Source: Paulownia fortunei
Taxonomy: Eukaryota > Streptophyta > Magnoliopsida > Lamiales > Paulowniaceae
Length of the DNA stretch: 64,000 nucleotides
Reading direction: 5' to 3'
NCBI GenBank assembly: GCA_019321725.1
Contig: CM033123.1
Location: forward strand, 3,046,960-3,110,959
Shown here: positions 1 through 13,938 of the stretch, one piece after another
How positions within the stretch are numbered: the first letter of the stretch is position 1
Layout of the letters: the number at the start of each line of letters is the position of its first letter
Position numbers and translations under genes: made by a program
The notes under the pieces: generated by a model
Seen by the model: only the letters and a program-made list of their open reading frames with translations
Told to the model about the DNA's origin: nothing
Database searches by the model: none

Positions 1-1174
1 ATTGTATGATTATAGGACGATAAATTTTCACCACATGTAGTCACTGTGACAGAGGGTATGGTTTTGTATGTGCAGTTTTATGTGAATAGTTATTCTCTTT
101 GTTCTGTTATATGTTTATACGCTGTTTTTTAAAAAAATTGTTATAGCTTTATTCTACTCCATTATTTATCAACCGAATTTTGGTATCTTAAGTCTTATTG
201 TATATAACCTATGAACTTTGCAGGTTTCTGAAATTTGATTAATACAAAGGTGAGGAAACCTCAAAAGCTTCATATTTTCCACAAGAAAACATAACAATCT
301 GCAGGTTGATGTCCAAAAATGAGAGTTCCAATTCAATATCCCGCAAAGTGAATGATGAATCAATTTTTTTCGTGATCAATAACCCGACTCACAAATTTGT
401 TCATCTCAACAACACCTCAAATTTATATTTAAGACATTTCCAGTTCTTTTCTTGCAATATTACTAGCAGCACTAAAAGAATGATTGATTAGCCTATGTCT
501 CCTTAACAGGATAGTAATTTTTGACCCCCAAAGTTATCAATTCAAAAGAAATATTGACAGAGTTGGCTCCATAACACCATCACTTGCCAAAGGTCCACAG
601 GCACCTAGTTGCCTCAAATTTACTAAGTGCTGCTAGCAAATTTATTTCTAGCTGTAGGTAGCAAATTTATTTAGACTGACAAAGGTAGGCAAGCCTATAT
701 TCATGGGTTTCAATAAGACTGCCTACATGTATTAGTTCAATCAACTACAACAAATAATCTAGTTCATGCTATTCAAGGATAACATTATTCCAATTGCTGA
801 AGATACTTTCTTTGCTTCTGGTATCAATGTCAATCAAAAAATGCAAAGGGATTCAATGAACTAGGTAGATTGATCAATATTTACTAGAACTCAAGAGTAT
901 ATTGCAAAGCATGCCGCAGAACAAGAAAATGTATGTCATAACTCACAACCTGAACTGAGAGTTTACTTATTCCTTATCAATGATGCTATCCTGTTAGAAT
1001 CATTACTAATTCGTATAGTTCAAGGGAAAACTCCCCATTTTACTCAAAGCTGATCAAAAAGAAATCCTAATACCCAAAATCAACCACATTCTATCCTCTG
1101 CCCCTTGAGCTCTGACCGACACCATTTATCTGATACTTCAGCCCTGAACTCTATAAAGTCCACAGAAACCAATC
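1..1174. other. Gene-free flank, probably including SG1 3' UTR
   Basis: AT-rich sequence with stops in all frames at short intervals. The right end lies just downstream of the minus-strand SG1 stop codon, so roughly the last few hundred bases probably hold its 3' UTR and polyadenylation region. I see no conserved coding segment, RNA gene or clear repeat in the rest. Confidence 0.5.
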
Positions 1175-2176
1175 TCAATTCTGTTCATCCGTCCCGAAAA
1201 GCTTCATTCTTGACAATGGTGTCCTTAAATACCCTTCCACTTCAAACTTCTTCGGCGAGAGCTCCCGGTACTTGGCAAATTGCTCCCTCGCCTCCACATT
1301 TTTATCCATCAAACTATAGATCATCCCTTTACAGAAATAGGGCCGGAAATCAGATGGATCCTCTTTCACTAACTCCTCATAACTCCTCAACGCCTCCTCC
1401 ACATTCTTATGAAGGAACTGCATTTGCGCCATTATCAACTTCACGTCTCTTGCCTCCTTTACCTTCTTCTCATCTTCAGCAACTCCCAGTGCCTCCTCCA
1501 ACCGCCTCATCACCGCCTCCCTCTCTCCCGACCTATCCATCAACAACGCATTTTCAAACAAGGCCTCGAAAGATAATGGGTTTTTGGCTAAAATCTCTTC
1601 GAATGCATCCCGCGCCTCTTCAACTTTCCCCATTTCGTTCAAAACCCTTGCGATCAAAAACTTCCATTCAAAATTATCGGGTTGAGCGGAGGATAACTTT
1701 CTTAATATGGATAAGCTTTCTTCGTCCTCTCCAGCCTCAAGTTTTTCTAGGAGGATCTTTTTCAAGGCTTCAATGGCCTCGGAACTGGATGCCAACAACT
1801 GGGTCAGGGGAGATTGTTGCGCTGATTCTTCTGCCTGTTGGGTGTCTCCATTACATAAATCTTCAGTCAGAGTTACCGACGGCGTTGAAACCTCCGCCCT
1901 AGCCGGCAAGTGAGAGAACTTCCCGAATGCGGCCGCAGCGAAAATGACGGCGCAGGCGGCGGCTTTGAGAGGGGAAATCGAGGCGTTTGGTGGATTAGAT
2001 GGGGTGGGGTTGCTTGAGGCGGCAGCTTTAATGGTGATGTTTTTCGTGAGGGTTTTGTGTGAAAAAAGGATGTGGGGTGGGCGGAGAATACGGGTTATGG
2101 AGGACCCGTTGAGGGAAAGGGGTGGCGGAACGAGAGGGGTGATAAATGATGGGTTCACTGAGAGAGTGGATTTCAT
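1175..2176 (-). CDS. SLOW GREEN 1-like chloroplast TPR protein
   Basis: A 333-residue single-exon gene. Residues 1-50 are rich in Ser, Thr and basic residues with almost no acidic ones, typical of a chloroplast transit peptide. An Ala-rich hydrophobic stretch (about 71-85) is followed by PARAEV, which resembles a second processing or membrane segment. Residues 130-310 contain about four degenerate TPR helical pairs, with motifs such as LARVLNEMGKVEEARDAF-type spacing and NPLSFEALFENALL. The order (transit peptide, Ala-rich segment, C-terminal TPRs) and length match plant SLOW GREEN 1, which is needed for early chloroplast development. TPRs are protein-interaction scaffolds; no catalytic residues are expected. 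The start is the first ATG of the frame and gives a complete transit peptide. Upstream TGGGCC motifs suit a housekeeping or organelle-related gene. The family call is strong; the one-to-one orthology is inferred. Confidence 0.88.
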   Translation of the reverse strand: MKSTLSVNPSFITPLVPPPLSLNGSSITRILRPPHILFSHKTLTKNITIKAAASSNPTPSNPPNASISPLKAAACAVIFAAAAFGKFSHLPARAEVSTPSVTLTEDLCNGDTQQAEESAQQSPLTQLLASSSEAIEALKKILLEKLEAGEDEESLSILRKLSSAQPDNFEWKFLIARVLNEMGKVEEARDAFEEILAKNPLSFEALFENALLMDRSGEREAVMRRLEEALGVAEDEKKVKEARDVKLIMAQMQFLHKNVEEALRSYEELVKEDPSDFRPYFCKGMIYSLMDKNVEAREQFAKYRELSPKKFEVEGYLRTPLSRMKLFGTDEQN

Positions 2177-2950
2177 TTTCAGTAGGGTTTTTGAGGTTTT
2201 ATTTTGGGAATTTGAAGGTTTGGGGAAAATGAAGATGAAAGGAAGAAGGTGATTAGGCGACTGAGCTTTGTAGGATTAAATTTGGTTCCAAGACCCGGCC
2301 CGGTAAATAAATCTGATGGGCCACTGAGAAGTGCGCATTGGATTGGATCCGGATTGCTTTTAACATTTAAAAAAAAAACAAAATATCCATTTTGATGGGT
2401 TTAAGGTGTATTTAATCTACTGAATAGGATTGAATCCAGTTGTCATAATACTCAATTTATTGTATTCTCTTAATATTATTATTTAACATTTTTTGATATA
2501 ATTTTTGTTTGATACAAAATGGGTCCAAAATAAATTGAATTTTTAGATGTATTTTTAGTGAATTCGAATATGGGTCCTAAATAAATTTAAAACGGGCCCA
2601 AAGTGGAAATACTTTGACACCCTAAAATTTGTTAGGAAATATTTAGCCCAATTCCATGATTCGACACAATTCTAGAAACATTTTACCTTAAAAGAATTCA
2701 CTTTTCACTTTTCAGTGGGATATATTGTCCGATGGGCCTATTGCATTATTCATGACATTTCTCCATTAAATAAGCTTCCCGTTTGTTTAGCATAAAAGCA
2801 TATTGATTGAGTTGATGCCTCAAGTGCAATTTGAGATTCCATGTGTATTAGACTAGAAATTGTGTTTTTACGTTAAAGGAAAAAAAAAAAAAAAGTTTAG
2901 TCGTCGTTATTTATTTATTAATGTTATCGAGTGGGCCTTTAAACAAATAA
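2177..2950 (-). promoter_or_regulatory. SG1 upstream region with TGGGCC (site II-like) motifs
   Basis: On the upstream side of the minus-strand SG1 gene, TGGGCC/GGCCCA hexamers occur near 2317, 2733 and 2932, with a related GGGCCC near 2594. Such site II-type elements are known upstream of many plant nuclear genes for organelle and ribosomal proteins. No clear TATA box is seen close to the start codon. Motif presence is observed; function is inferred. Confidence 0.35.
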
Positions 2951-5900
2951 GGTGCACTGGAACTGGCCCAGCCCAAAGTTAAACAAATATTTCCGGTGGA
3001 TGTCCATAAATTTTGCTATTAGGTCAAATTCCACTTCACCTCGGACTAATTAGGGTAGGAAAGAGATAATAAAACCCTAAAAAGTCTTGAGTACCCATCA
3101 GTCCAAAGATGAAATTCGAAACCACTTAGCTCAATAGTTGAGTGTTATTTTCTCTCAAATTAAATTAAAAACATGCATCTTTGATTTTTCTAAGTACTTA
3201 ATCTAATTTACAAAACAATTTGACAACATCTATGTTATAATCTAAAAGTAAAATTAAATTAAACACAAATGCCAATTTTAATTTCTTTTGTCATCAATTT
3301 ATCGTCTTCCATTGCCCAAAATCAGAACCCTCAAAAGCCCAAAATAATGTCGATAAACTTCCTCCAAAATGAGTCACCAATCCCAATGTGTTTTCACTTT
3401 TATTCAAAAATATTGAATTTGCTTTTATTTTTCATATTTTCGGTATTTTCATAATTAAAAATCTTTTTATTAAATTTTTATATAAAATAAATTTAAAAAA
3501 TATTAAATCAAAGACGTTAAATATTAGTAAGTTTAAAAAATATTTTTATTAAGTTTGCAAAAAAAACGTCTAAGTGTCAGAAATTTTGAAAAGAATTTCG
3601 CATGCACATAAAAATACGTGAAATACTATTAAATTTAAAAATACATTTAAAAATTAAAAATATTTTTTGAATAAAAATAAATTAAAAATATATGTATTTC
3701 AAACTTTCACATAAAATAAAATATTAAAAAACACCTTTTGAAAATAAAGAGAATTGCACCCAATCCAATAAAAAAAAAATATCACTATCATATAAACCTT
3801 GCTAAACTCAACTGTCAATTTTATAAAGCAAAACATTCTGACCCCTCTGATTACTCAACACCACAAGTGCATGCATGAATAGATAGATACACGAATAAAT
3901 CCGCCAGATAAAACACCCCATTTTAGCACGGCCGCAGCTCCAATATCGGCGGCGAACGGCGGCGCCACTGCAGACCATCAGTTATCACAGACATGGAAAA
4001 ATGACATGTGACAGCATAGCCCCATAGATAGGCTCACAGATTGCACAGCCCCTGGAATTTGATTAGAAAGAAGTACGTACATTAATTATTTTACCTTTCT
4101 ACTACTCCACATTTTTTTCCTTTGAAATTCGTGTCTGAATTATTGGTTGCTTTTTTGCCCTCTTATTGGCTTCTTTTTTTTTTTTTTTTTTTTTTTTATC
4201 AATTTCAGGTCTTGTGGATGAATTGTACAATGGGAGCGTCATCTGGTCTCGTCAAAGGTTAAAGGCCTACTCTAAAGAGTTGGCTTTTTCTTTCTCTTTG
4301 ATTTTTGTGCCATCATTTTCTCCTTGTTCTATGTGTTTTTGAGATACTAACATTTTAATATTATTTAACTCAGTATAGAATTTTATATTAGAGTTAAAAA
4401 AATAAAAAAAATCTTGATTATGTTTATAATTTTTTTTAACTACAATGTTTAAAATTAGAAGTATCATTTTATTATTTTGATTGAATACCCTACAATTAAT
4501 TTCTACCTTTTATTATAATGTGCACTTTTAGAGGCCCATGCAAAAAGAAAATTTGAACTTGATGCAAATAGCTAAAATATCATGATTATCAATTAAATAA
4601 AAAAATATTTAAAAAAAACTATTTTGAAAAATAAAATTTTATTTTCTGAGATTAAATGCAATAATAATAATAATAATCAATTTGAGACTAAGAAAGTAAT
4701 AAAAACAAATAATCTATATGTATATATATATGTCTTATTTACAATATTATATGCTTTTGAGTTTTAACAACGTTAAGTCAAAATTTGTCTATAAAATTTA
4801 ACCAGACGAAGTAATGGTTTTTATAGTTCAAAATCTAAGGTTCATTGGAAATTGAAGCTTGTAATAGGCTTCTTTCTCTCTATGGGCTGTTTATGTTGTG
4901 AGAATGAGAGATATTACAACTAATAATTACTCCAAATCTATCTCCATCAATCATACCAATTCTATTCATATGTTGCACTCTGAGTTTGACTGATGATCCA
5001 CCACATTTAATTAGGTCTATTGTCAATTGATCAACTATTTTGTACATATAACTTCAATAATTCAATAATTAAACCAGTACTAAAGTCTTTTCAATAACTC
5101 GTTTTTTTTTTTTTTTTTTCAAGTGTATATATATTTTATTCCTATCTGTAAAAATAAAAGTTTCTATTTAAATTGAATTAATTTTTGGGACAAATATTAT
5201 ATATGTGTATGTATAAATATAATTTTAATATTTTTTTTACTAGTCATGTGATTAAATTTAAAATTATACACGATAATAAGTTGCAAAAAAAGTATGATAA
5301 AATTTATAGCGTTGGAGCTTATAAGTCCTTATATTGGAATTCATTTATTTATAAAAATAAAAAATAAAAAAGTTTTCTAATATAGAAATCATTAGGAGGT
5401 AAATATATACATTTCTCATTAATACTGGGGTTTTCAAGCACCATTGTAAGGGAACAAAGAGCGCGGAAATACACGTGCGTGCGCGTGTCTCTGTATTCCT
5501 ATGAAAGATAACAAAAAACTTGGAGATCAAATTAAGGTATGGGTCAAACGATTGGACAACTCAGAAGTTGTTTGTTTTCATTCACGAATATTTTTTAATT
5601 TTAATTATTTTAATTATTAAAAATATATTTATTTTATCTATTTATTGGAAATATATCTTTTTAAAAAAAATTGATCAAATTTGAAAAAAAAATGTATACT
5701 TACTAAACGCGTTTTCAGACATCATAGATTAAATATATTTTTATTTTAAAATTTATATAGTCAACATAAAAATATAATTATTTTAAATATATTTTTATTT
5801 TGACACCAAAATCTGTTTTCAACCCTAAAAAAGAAATACTTTATATATATATATATATGCACGCACACATATATATAAAAGTTCCAAATAGGGGGAAAAA

Positions 5901-8900
5901 CTATTTGGGCTTCTCACTATTTTCATTTAGAAATTCAAAGCATGCACTCACTGCATGCTTGTCTGTATAATTTTCAGTTATTATGAATTTTTAATCTTTT
6001 TATAATTATTTTTAAATTATTTCTTTCAATCATTACTATATAATTCTGAAACCCCTATTTAAATTTTTCCTCTAATAATATTCAAATCATTCGAACTCTT
6101 AAGTACAAATAGATACAATACTCCATTTTGATGACAAGAAAACAAAAATCAAGTGATCCATGAATATAAAATTATGTTTATACTTGATACATTAGATATG
6201 AACTACTAAAAATTGCAAATTTTTTACATATGTTGCTTTCAACATGGGGTCGGTCCCAAAGACCAGGACAATGTTGAAATTAAAAAAACAAGGATAGGTG
6301 GCTTTAATCAAAGGTTCCAATGAGTACCAAATGGATTGAGATTAGAATCCTAGTATCATTACCTTAAGAAAAAAAAAAAAACAATTGAAAAAAGAAAAAA
6401 TATATATGCTAGTAAGCAGCCAGCTGTCCTTGTCTTCCACCAAAAAAAAAAAAAAAAGGAATTTTCTGGGCAAATTCAATGGTGCATGTGGGATTCCAAC
6501 ACCTTGGAGGTTGGCGATAGATTTAATATCCCATCAATTAATTCATAGAAATTAATTCTTATGGCTTTCCCCCTATTGAATTACAGTTCTGTCCCTAACT
6601 CATTTTCCCATCAAATCAATTGGTCCCTTCCCCCACTATTATTTATTTACACATTTAATCCCGCCTTTATATTGGGTATAGAATTATCCAACTATATCTA
6701 CACTTTTAATGTTTGTAATCAATAAATAGAGTATATTTCCGTTTTCTCTTTTTTCACTTTAATGGGTGATTAATATGCACCCATGGAAGATAGGTCTGCA
6801 CATTATGACAGCAATTGAGATTAGTGGTGTCATGGGTTATAACATTAAATGACTATTTTACCCTTCAAAAATTCATAAATCATTTATTAGGATTAGATCC
6901 ACATCTTTTTATATGGATCCCAAATGATCCAAAGATCGGGTTAAACATGTTCTCCTCTTATTTGTATTATGAGGCCTAATAGACGAGGACACTTGTCATA
7001 ATGAAAATGTTCACATGTGTATGAAAAGATTATAAATTGTCCTAACATTAATCATAAGATAATTTTAAAATATTTTACTCACTTCATTTATAAATTTTTA
7101 GTGACATATATACCTTGATATAACTTAAATATTGAAAAATTTTAAATGGGGACAACTCTAATTTGTGCTCATTTTGCAGGTCTTCCACAATTCGAACTAT
7201 ATTAAACTGCAGACCTCTGGATCTCAACGACGAACCTGAAAAGTAATTATTGAGAGCCAAATCAAATAATAATTAGGAGTCTTGTAGCCTTACACTCCAA
7301 ATTCATTGAGAAAGATTATCCACATATTATTTTAATTGTCCCAAATTTATTAGTTTTAATTTTTTTTCATATATTTTAAAAATAATATTTTTTAAATCAA
7401 AATTTCTTAAAAACATATCCTCTCATTTAAAATAATAATATCATAGCACTTAGTCACCCTTAACTTTTGTAGACTATAATCAAAAAATTTACTTTTTCAA
7501 CTCCCATTTAAGATTTCATATAAAATCAAATTGAATAATAAATTTTGAGTCTAAGAGAGTATCATACAGTGTACAAAAATACATAAAAATCAAATAAAAT
7601 TTGTACATTAATTATTTTATTCCAAAGTTAATTAAGCTCAACTCATTGGGATAAAGTGGATGTCACATGGGCAGGAAATTGGGGTACCAAATCCAAAGAT
7701 TCATTCTAGGCTAAAAAAATTGATGTGTGTGTGTGTGTGTGGATATATATGGTCATCTATTTTATTGGATTTAGAGGCATAAGTTGCTCAAAAGCAGACG
7801 GGCAGTATCTAAAATTAATGATGGGAAATGGATTCCTTCCTTAGATACCTATATAATAATGTTATAATTCCCTTCACTGACCCACTTCAATTCCAATCTT
7901 GTATCACTTTTCATCTGCTCGGATAATGGGTACCCAATTCATAATTCACTTTAGTATTTCTAGGGCTCTAGTTCTAATTCTAGATAAATAGCATGTCCAC
8001 ACTTCATACTATTTTTGTCTGATAATATTTATTTTTATAGTGTAAAATCACTAATTTAATTATTTATTCATTTCTTATTTTTTCTGTTCCATAAAAATGA
8101 CAAATTTAAGCTTTTCTAAAATATGAAAGATCGAAGTTTGATCACTTATTCCAAAACAACCCTTTTTGTAAATAAAAAATGTAATGCCCAAAAAAAAAGT
8201 CAAATTAATTAATGCTTTAAAGAGTTCTCCATTTAGAAATATGCTCACATGTCATGTTGTTTGTTATTCCAAAGATCTTATAAATTTTTATATTTTATAA
8301 GATATTTTTGAAACTCAAAAATATTGTATTTTATTTTAAAAATAAGTTATTAAAATATTTGGATAAAAAATATTTAAAATATTAGTAATAGTAATTTTGT
8401 AATTAAAATTTAAAAATATATTAAAATTTAAAAAATATCATATTTTAAAAATAATTTAAAATCTTTTTATTTTTTTAAAAATAACTTATAAGTTCTTAAT
8501 ATCTTGGTATGAGAGCTTATAAGCGTCTTTTCTAAAAAAAATATCAAAATATTTTTAAAATTGCAATTGCACGAAAGGAATTGAATTTGAGGATATGAAT
8601 TTAAAATCCACCACAATAATTTAAACATAAATCAAAATAGGAGTTGAATGGTTTAAAATTCATTGTATCATTAAATTATCCAAATAAATTTTATGAATTC
8701 ATCATTATAAATTTAAAATTCTTAATTTTAAATCCATCAATTTATATAAATTTAGCCAAAAGTGAAAAAATAATTGTTAATGGCCACCAAATTGGTTTCT
8801 TGCCATAACTTGACAGTTGTAATATGGCAAAAAAAAAAAAAATCCCCATTAAATTTAAATAAAAGGGCGTAAAAAACATTTAACTAATAAACCACCTCTA

Positions 8901-10655
8901 CTTAAAACAGCGAGATAAATATTTTAAGACAACTAATAATAAAATAATATACATATTTATGGGACAGAAAAAATATACTAACATTTCATAATTTTGACGT
9001 CACTAAATTTTCTAATTATATCTAAATAAATTAAATTATTAAATACTACACCCAAAAAAGTACAATAATTAATTGGGTATTCAACAGTAGTTGAATATTT
9101 ATTTTTGAAGAGATGTAGAGGGTACTGTAATAATATGACATGGAACAGAACTACTTATAAGTGATGGTAAATTCAAGTCACGCAAGAAATTATTATTCGA
9201 GAAAAAAGGGAGAAGGCTAGTGCCGTATTGCGTGTGGCACTCGTGCTGCTCGATCTTTCTCTGTACTTTTCTCTCTTCCATCCATTTATTAAAAATAATT
9301 ATTATTTTAAAATCGTTGCACAATTTCAGACAACAGACGAAAAAGTACTAGAAAAAATTTATAGTATGGCTGACAACAGAAGTAATAGTTTAGTTCTAAC
9401 AACTATGCACTCCACTAAGCCAAACATTCTTCACCAAAATTCAACATTGCCTCATTTTGTGACATAGGGTGCACCTTTTGTCCACGAGGATTAGGAACAT
9501 CAAAATCTCACAATTAGCCTCATTACATGAGTTGTCGACCAAAGTTAGTGCAAATACGAAACAAGTTTAAGTGCGAGAGTTGTCATATTTATCCATATTA
9601 GAAGTTATTTAAAAGAATGTACTTGTTGAAACACTTTTTGTCAATTTGTATTGATCAACTTTATATATATATATATGTTACGATATGATATTTTATAAAT
9701 ATTTATTTTTATATAAGATAAGATGATTTTAAGCTCGTAAATATTACATGATACTTAAAACTTTAAATATATTTTTAAGTATTTAAATAAAATAAAATTA
9801 TCGAACTTTATGTTAGAACATGCAATTTTTTTATGTAATCTATATGGTTAGATTAAGGGTTTGTTATAATATTAAAAAAGTAAGTTATTTATTTATTTTT
9901 TTAAAGATTTTATAAAATTATAATATTTTATTTTGAGGTTTATAAATTTCTCTCGAAAAAGTTAGTGAAAGGGTTTTCTTTTTTTTTTTCAAAAAATAGA
10001 AAGAAAAAAATAGGATAAAATAAAAGGAAAAGGTTCTGAAGCCCTTTGTTTTAACTTTTAAGCTTTTGGACTATTAGAGAAGCAGAAACAAAAGAGGGAG
10101 AAAATGCAACCCACGCGCATTCTGGCGAGCAGCATGCAGAATAACTATAATACTTTACGCACTTATATCAGGAATTGCCTGGATTTCCAGTTATGGCATA
10201 TGCTTCTGCGAAAATTGTCTAATATGCGCCTAACACGGTACCAAGGCGTGACTCTTTATTTTTTAGTACCACAAATATATTAAACAAAATAAAAAATTAA
10301 AAAATTAGAGTAAGAGTTTTATTTAGAGTCACAAAATTTATGATATAAAACTTAAAAGTGTAAACAAATGAAGACGCATTGTTCAATTTGACTGAAATTT
10401 AATATTGAGTTTGAAGTTTTATTTTAGTTTAGTTTGATTTATAAATTAACATCCAAATGGACTTGACTAAACTCTAGAAAATTTTTAAAAAAATAATTGT
10501 ATTTTTTCTTAGTTTTACCATTATTAATGAATAAATATGACATTAGTCACACCACATATTTTTTTAATAAAAAGTTATATTTTTTTGAAAAATGAAAAAC
10601 GACACGTTTTGAAGTGAAAATTATTCGATTCACTTTTTTAATAATTACAATTCAT
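2951..10655. other. AT-rich intergenic block, no gene found
   Basis: Very AT-rich sequence with frequent stops in all frames and many homopolymer runs (for example T-runs near 4170-4198 and 5101-5119, A-run near 2880) and a TG repeat at 7722-7741. A short GC-richer patch at 3930-4060 has no sustained frame. I found no conserved protein segment, tRNA fold or complete transposon. A possible relative of the ARD-intron foldback element lies near 8276-8560. Confidence 0.5.
8276..8560. repeat. Possible degenerate copy of a foldback (MITE-like) element
   Basis: The segment around 8490-8540 (CTTATAAGTTCTTAATATC, then GAGAGCTTATAAGCGTCT) closely resembles the left part of the foldback element at 42229-42580 (TTTATAAGTTTCTAAGATG, then GAGAGCTTATACGATGTCT). 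The rest is AT-rich with short inverted segments. I could not define terminal repeats or a target-site duplication, so the boundaries are approximate. Confidence 0.3.
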
Positions 10656-10925
10656 ATTATCGGAAACAAAATAGAAGAAGATCTGCAAAGGGAGAGGGGC
10701 TAAATTTTGTCAGGAACTTGTCAATGTTTGTCGGGGAGAGAAGTCGGCAGGGCCTGTGCTGTGGATGTTTGGTAAAAAAAATCGAAACTAAGAGCGGCAC
10801 TGTTGGAAAACAAGGGCTATGACTTGGCGCTTTCTTCTCCAAAACCATCAGGGCCCACATGGGAGCTGTTATATTGTACGGACGGACCCACTTATTGACG
10901 AGGAAGGGGCCACTTAAAATTCGGA
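10656..10925. other. Unexplained GC-richer island
   Basis: About 270 bases that are clearly less AT-rich than their flanks. The longest frame is 67 codons on the minus strand with no recognisable motif. It could be a gene relic, a transposon fragment or part of a non-coding transcript. I cannot assign it. Confidence 0.3.
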
Positions 10926-11777
10926 TCGTTTTGAAAAAAACAATTCACTCGTCCCAAAATTTAACTCCGAAAATATTATTTTTAAATTTTACATAGCTTT
11001 GAATATATTTTTAATTTTATATAAAAATTTAATAAAAATATTTTCAATACTAAAAATGTTAGAAACATTAAAATGAGTATGATAATGAAATCAAACATAC
11101 ACAAAAAAATTATTTGACCAGATGTAGAATTTTAGATATAGGTTTTAAAAGTAAAAAATTTCACTATTACCCTTAAAATTATGAGTAAGAATTAATAGTA
11201 TCAAATTAATATTTTAAATAAGATGGTACTTATGGAAATAAATTTTTATATTAAGAAACAGAATCTTAATTTTGGATGTCTCAATTAAAAAAAAAAGTGC
11301 TAAACTTAAGTCATAGAGAGTTTATATTTATAATTGTTAAACTAAATTTACAATTATTTATGAAAATTCATGCTTAAACTAGTTTTAGAAATTCAATGTG
11401 GAAAACAATGATCGTTGCATGTTTCTTTCAAAAACATTTTCATCTCATGTATTTGTAGTCAATTTCATTATCTACGAATTCAACTCGTCCCAACAATATG
11501 ACATAATCAAAATCATTTATTTTAAGATAAGGAATGAATTAATGTAGCATGAATTCGTCTATTATTCATAAGGTGAATAAGATAAAAAAAAAATACCTTA
11601 AGAAGTAGTACGTCATCATGATAAAAATGATTTTAGCCCTCACGTTAAGTAGCATAATAGATAGAAGTCACATGTCGAATTTTCGAGCCAAATATATACA
11701 CACATAGACACCACGCAACGCGACATTACCAAATGAATATTTTTGAAAAATGAGCATTTATTTCAAAATTTAATTAA

Positions 11778-11953
11778 GGACATAAAACTATTATATATAT
11801 GTATAATTTTTTTTTTATATAAATCCCATAACCCACTTGAGAAGCTAGTCGCCAGAAAAAAGCGACGAGGAAGCGAAGCTTTCTACCAAATTTTGAGGAC
11901 ATAAAACTAATATATATGGGTATAAAAAAATTAATCTTATAAATCCCATAACC
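11778..11953. repeat. Two-copy direct repeat, about 118-bp spacing
   Basis: A segment containing GGACATAAAACTA, an AT tract and then AAATCCCATAACCCA occurs at 11778-11836 and again at 11896-11953. The spacer between copies is GC-richer. The copies differ mainly in the AT tract. No further copies are seen in the window. Confidence 0.6.
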
Positions 11954-13218
11954 CAATATTGCATGGCTCAAAAGGTCGCCTGTATGACAATTGAGACATT
12001 ATCCAAAATTTGAAATCTTATTTTATATTAGTATTCTAAAATATGTAAGAAAAGAATGGAAAAAAAGAAGTTTGTGTGCACCAATTGATTAATTGCCCTC
12101 GTTTTTCCAGCTTTCAAAATAAATGATCAAATTTTTTGAGAACTACACGAGTCTAAAAAACATTTGCATTAGATGCAGAGGTTATAACTCCCAATCATTG
12201 TTCATCACCACACATTATTGATGTGGTCTTTTGATCTTATAATAGACATTGGCAATGGCCATGGCCCCCCCTCCAATTAATTTTTTCAGATAGATCTGAG
12301 ATTTTAGGTCTGTGGTTTGGGTGTGACAAGTGTCAACAAGATAAGAACATCAATGTCATTTTTATTTTTGTTTTGTCTTTTCTCACATTGATAAAAAAAA
12401 TTATGCAAGTCTGTATTTTCATGTTGAAAGTGAAATTTAGACGTCAAATAAGGCTTACTCTATTTTTAGAGCATGAAAAGATGTTATGATAGAAACATTT
12501 TTCCTATCAATTACAGAATAGAAATCAATGTACATCATGGTCACATGAAAGAGACTGAATTAATTGTTTTAAAATTGAATTTTCAATTCGCATTGAGAGG
12601 AAATTATGTATTTTAAATTATTGATCAATCAATTTAATTTTTATATTTTTATGTAAAAAAAACATTTACTAACGGACCAAGTCCTAGAGCCCATTGGAAT
12701 GGATTATCAGTCATAGGTATATAAAATAGACAAATTTTGAGAAGCTATAAACTAACATACATGACAAGTTGTGAGTATTGTATGAGAAAAAAAAAAAAAA
12801 AAGGATTTATACTCAAGTTTATTTAAGATTGAATGGGTTCAACTTAATTGAGATCAAAATCAATTTTGCAAATTAAATTATTATGGTCAAATTTATATTT
12901 TTGGCATTGTTATTGGTAGATAATAAATGAAAAGCATTTTACACATGGTTTAAGCTGCTACAATAGCTATGTGATTTATAAGCAGGTCATACATACGATT
13001 TCCAATTCAATTTATTGACTAGTTGTTTTCATGATTGCTATATAATTTTTTTATTTTATTTTTAAAAGAGGATATTGATTGATTTTTAATTTTTTTTTTC
13101 GTGTGATTGAACTCATGATTCATGATTACATAAATTGTAAGTTTAAAATGCTCACTAATTAGCTTTTTATTTCATCCCATCATTGCTATATTATATAGTA
13201 GCAGTCATTAAATTCTTT

Positions 13219-13246
13219 GGGATATATATATATATATATATATCCC
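13219..13246. repeat. (AT)n microsatellite with GGG/CCC ends
   Basis: About eleven AT units flanked by GGG on the left and CCC on the right, making a perfect 28-base palindrome. It lies in gene-free sequence. Confidence 0.8.
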
Positions 13247-13938
13247 CTTATTCAAACTCTTTGCATTTTATACTTGTTGTGTCCCTTATTCTCAATCTTG
13301 AAATTCCTTTGCTATGTAACTAGAGATTTTTTTCAATGTAAGTTTATTAATTTAATTAATGTTTTTAGTGGTGCATTTTTTTAGTATCTTTGATAAATTT
13401 TGTTGCTAATATTTATTTCAATTATTTCGTATTCATCATTTTAATTAGAAAAAACGCACAAAGAAGTGATAAAACTTGGTGTAAAGACATTGAGGTATCT
13501 CAACTAAAAATTGAACATGTGCAGCACGGGGGGAAACATTTTCTCAAATGTCAATGGTAATCATATTTAAATTAATTACGTTACACCACCTAAAATATTT
13601 TAAATTTTCAAATAACCCCTACATAAACCAACAAGTAATATTGAAATTAATGCTTATGCCAATTTACCCATATACCATTCCGATGCCTCATAAATTTCCA
13701 TTGATTTCCTTTATCACATGGTTTATTATTGATATCTATCTTCTATATAGAAATTGTTAACATGTTATTTAATAAAAAAGGAAAAAAAAAAAAACTCTCT
13801 TTTTCCAACCCAATATCCTTGCATCTTTTTTGGCCTATTCGTTGCCGCCACAACTAGCCCACCACCTTGTATTTCCCCAGTTTTAGCATTACATGTACAT
13901 TGGATGCTTTGTATATATAGTGTACATATATTTGATAT

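Noticed and set aside
1105..1902. 265-codon plus-strand frame
   Set aside because: It is antisense to the SG1 gene, whose minus-strand translation has a transit peptide and TPRs. The plus frame is low-complexity Pro/Ser.
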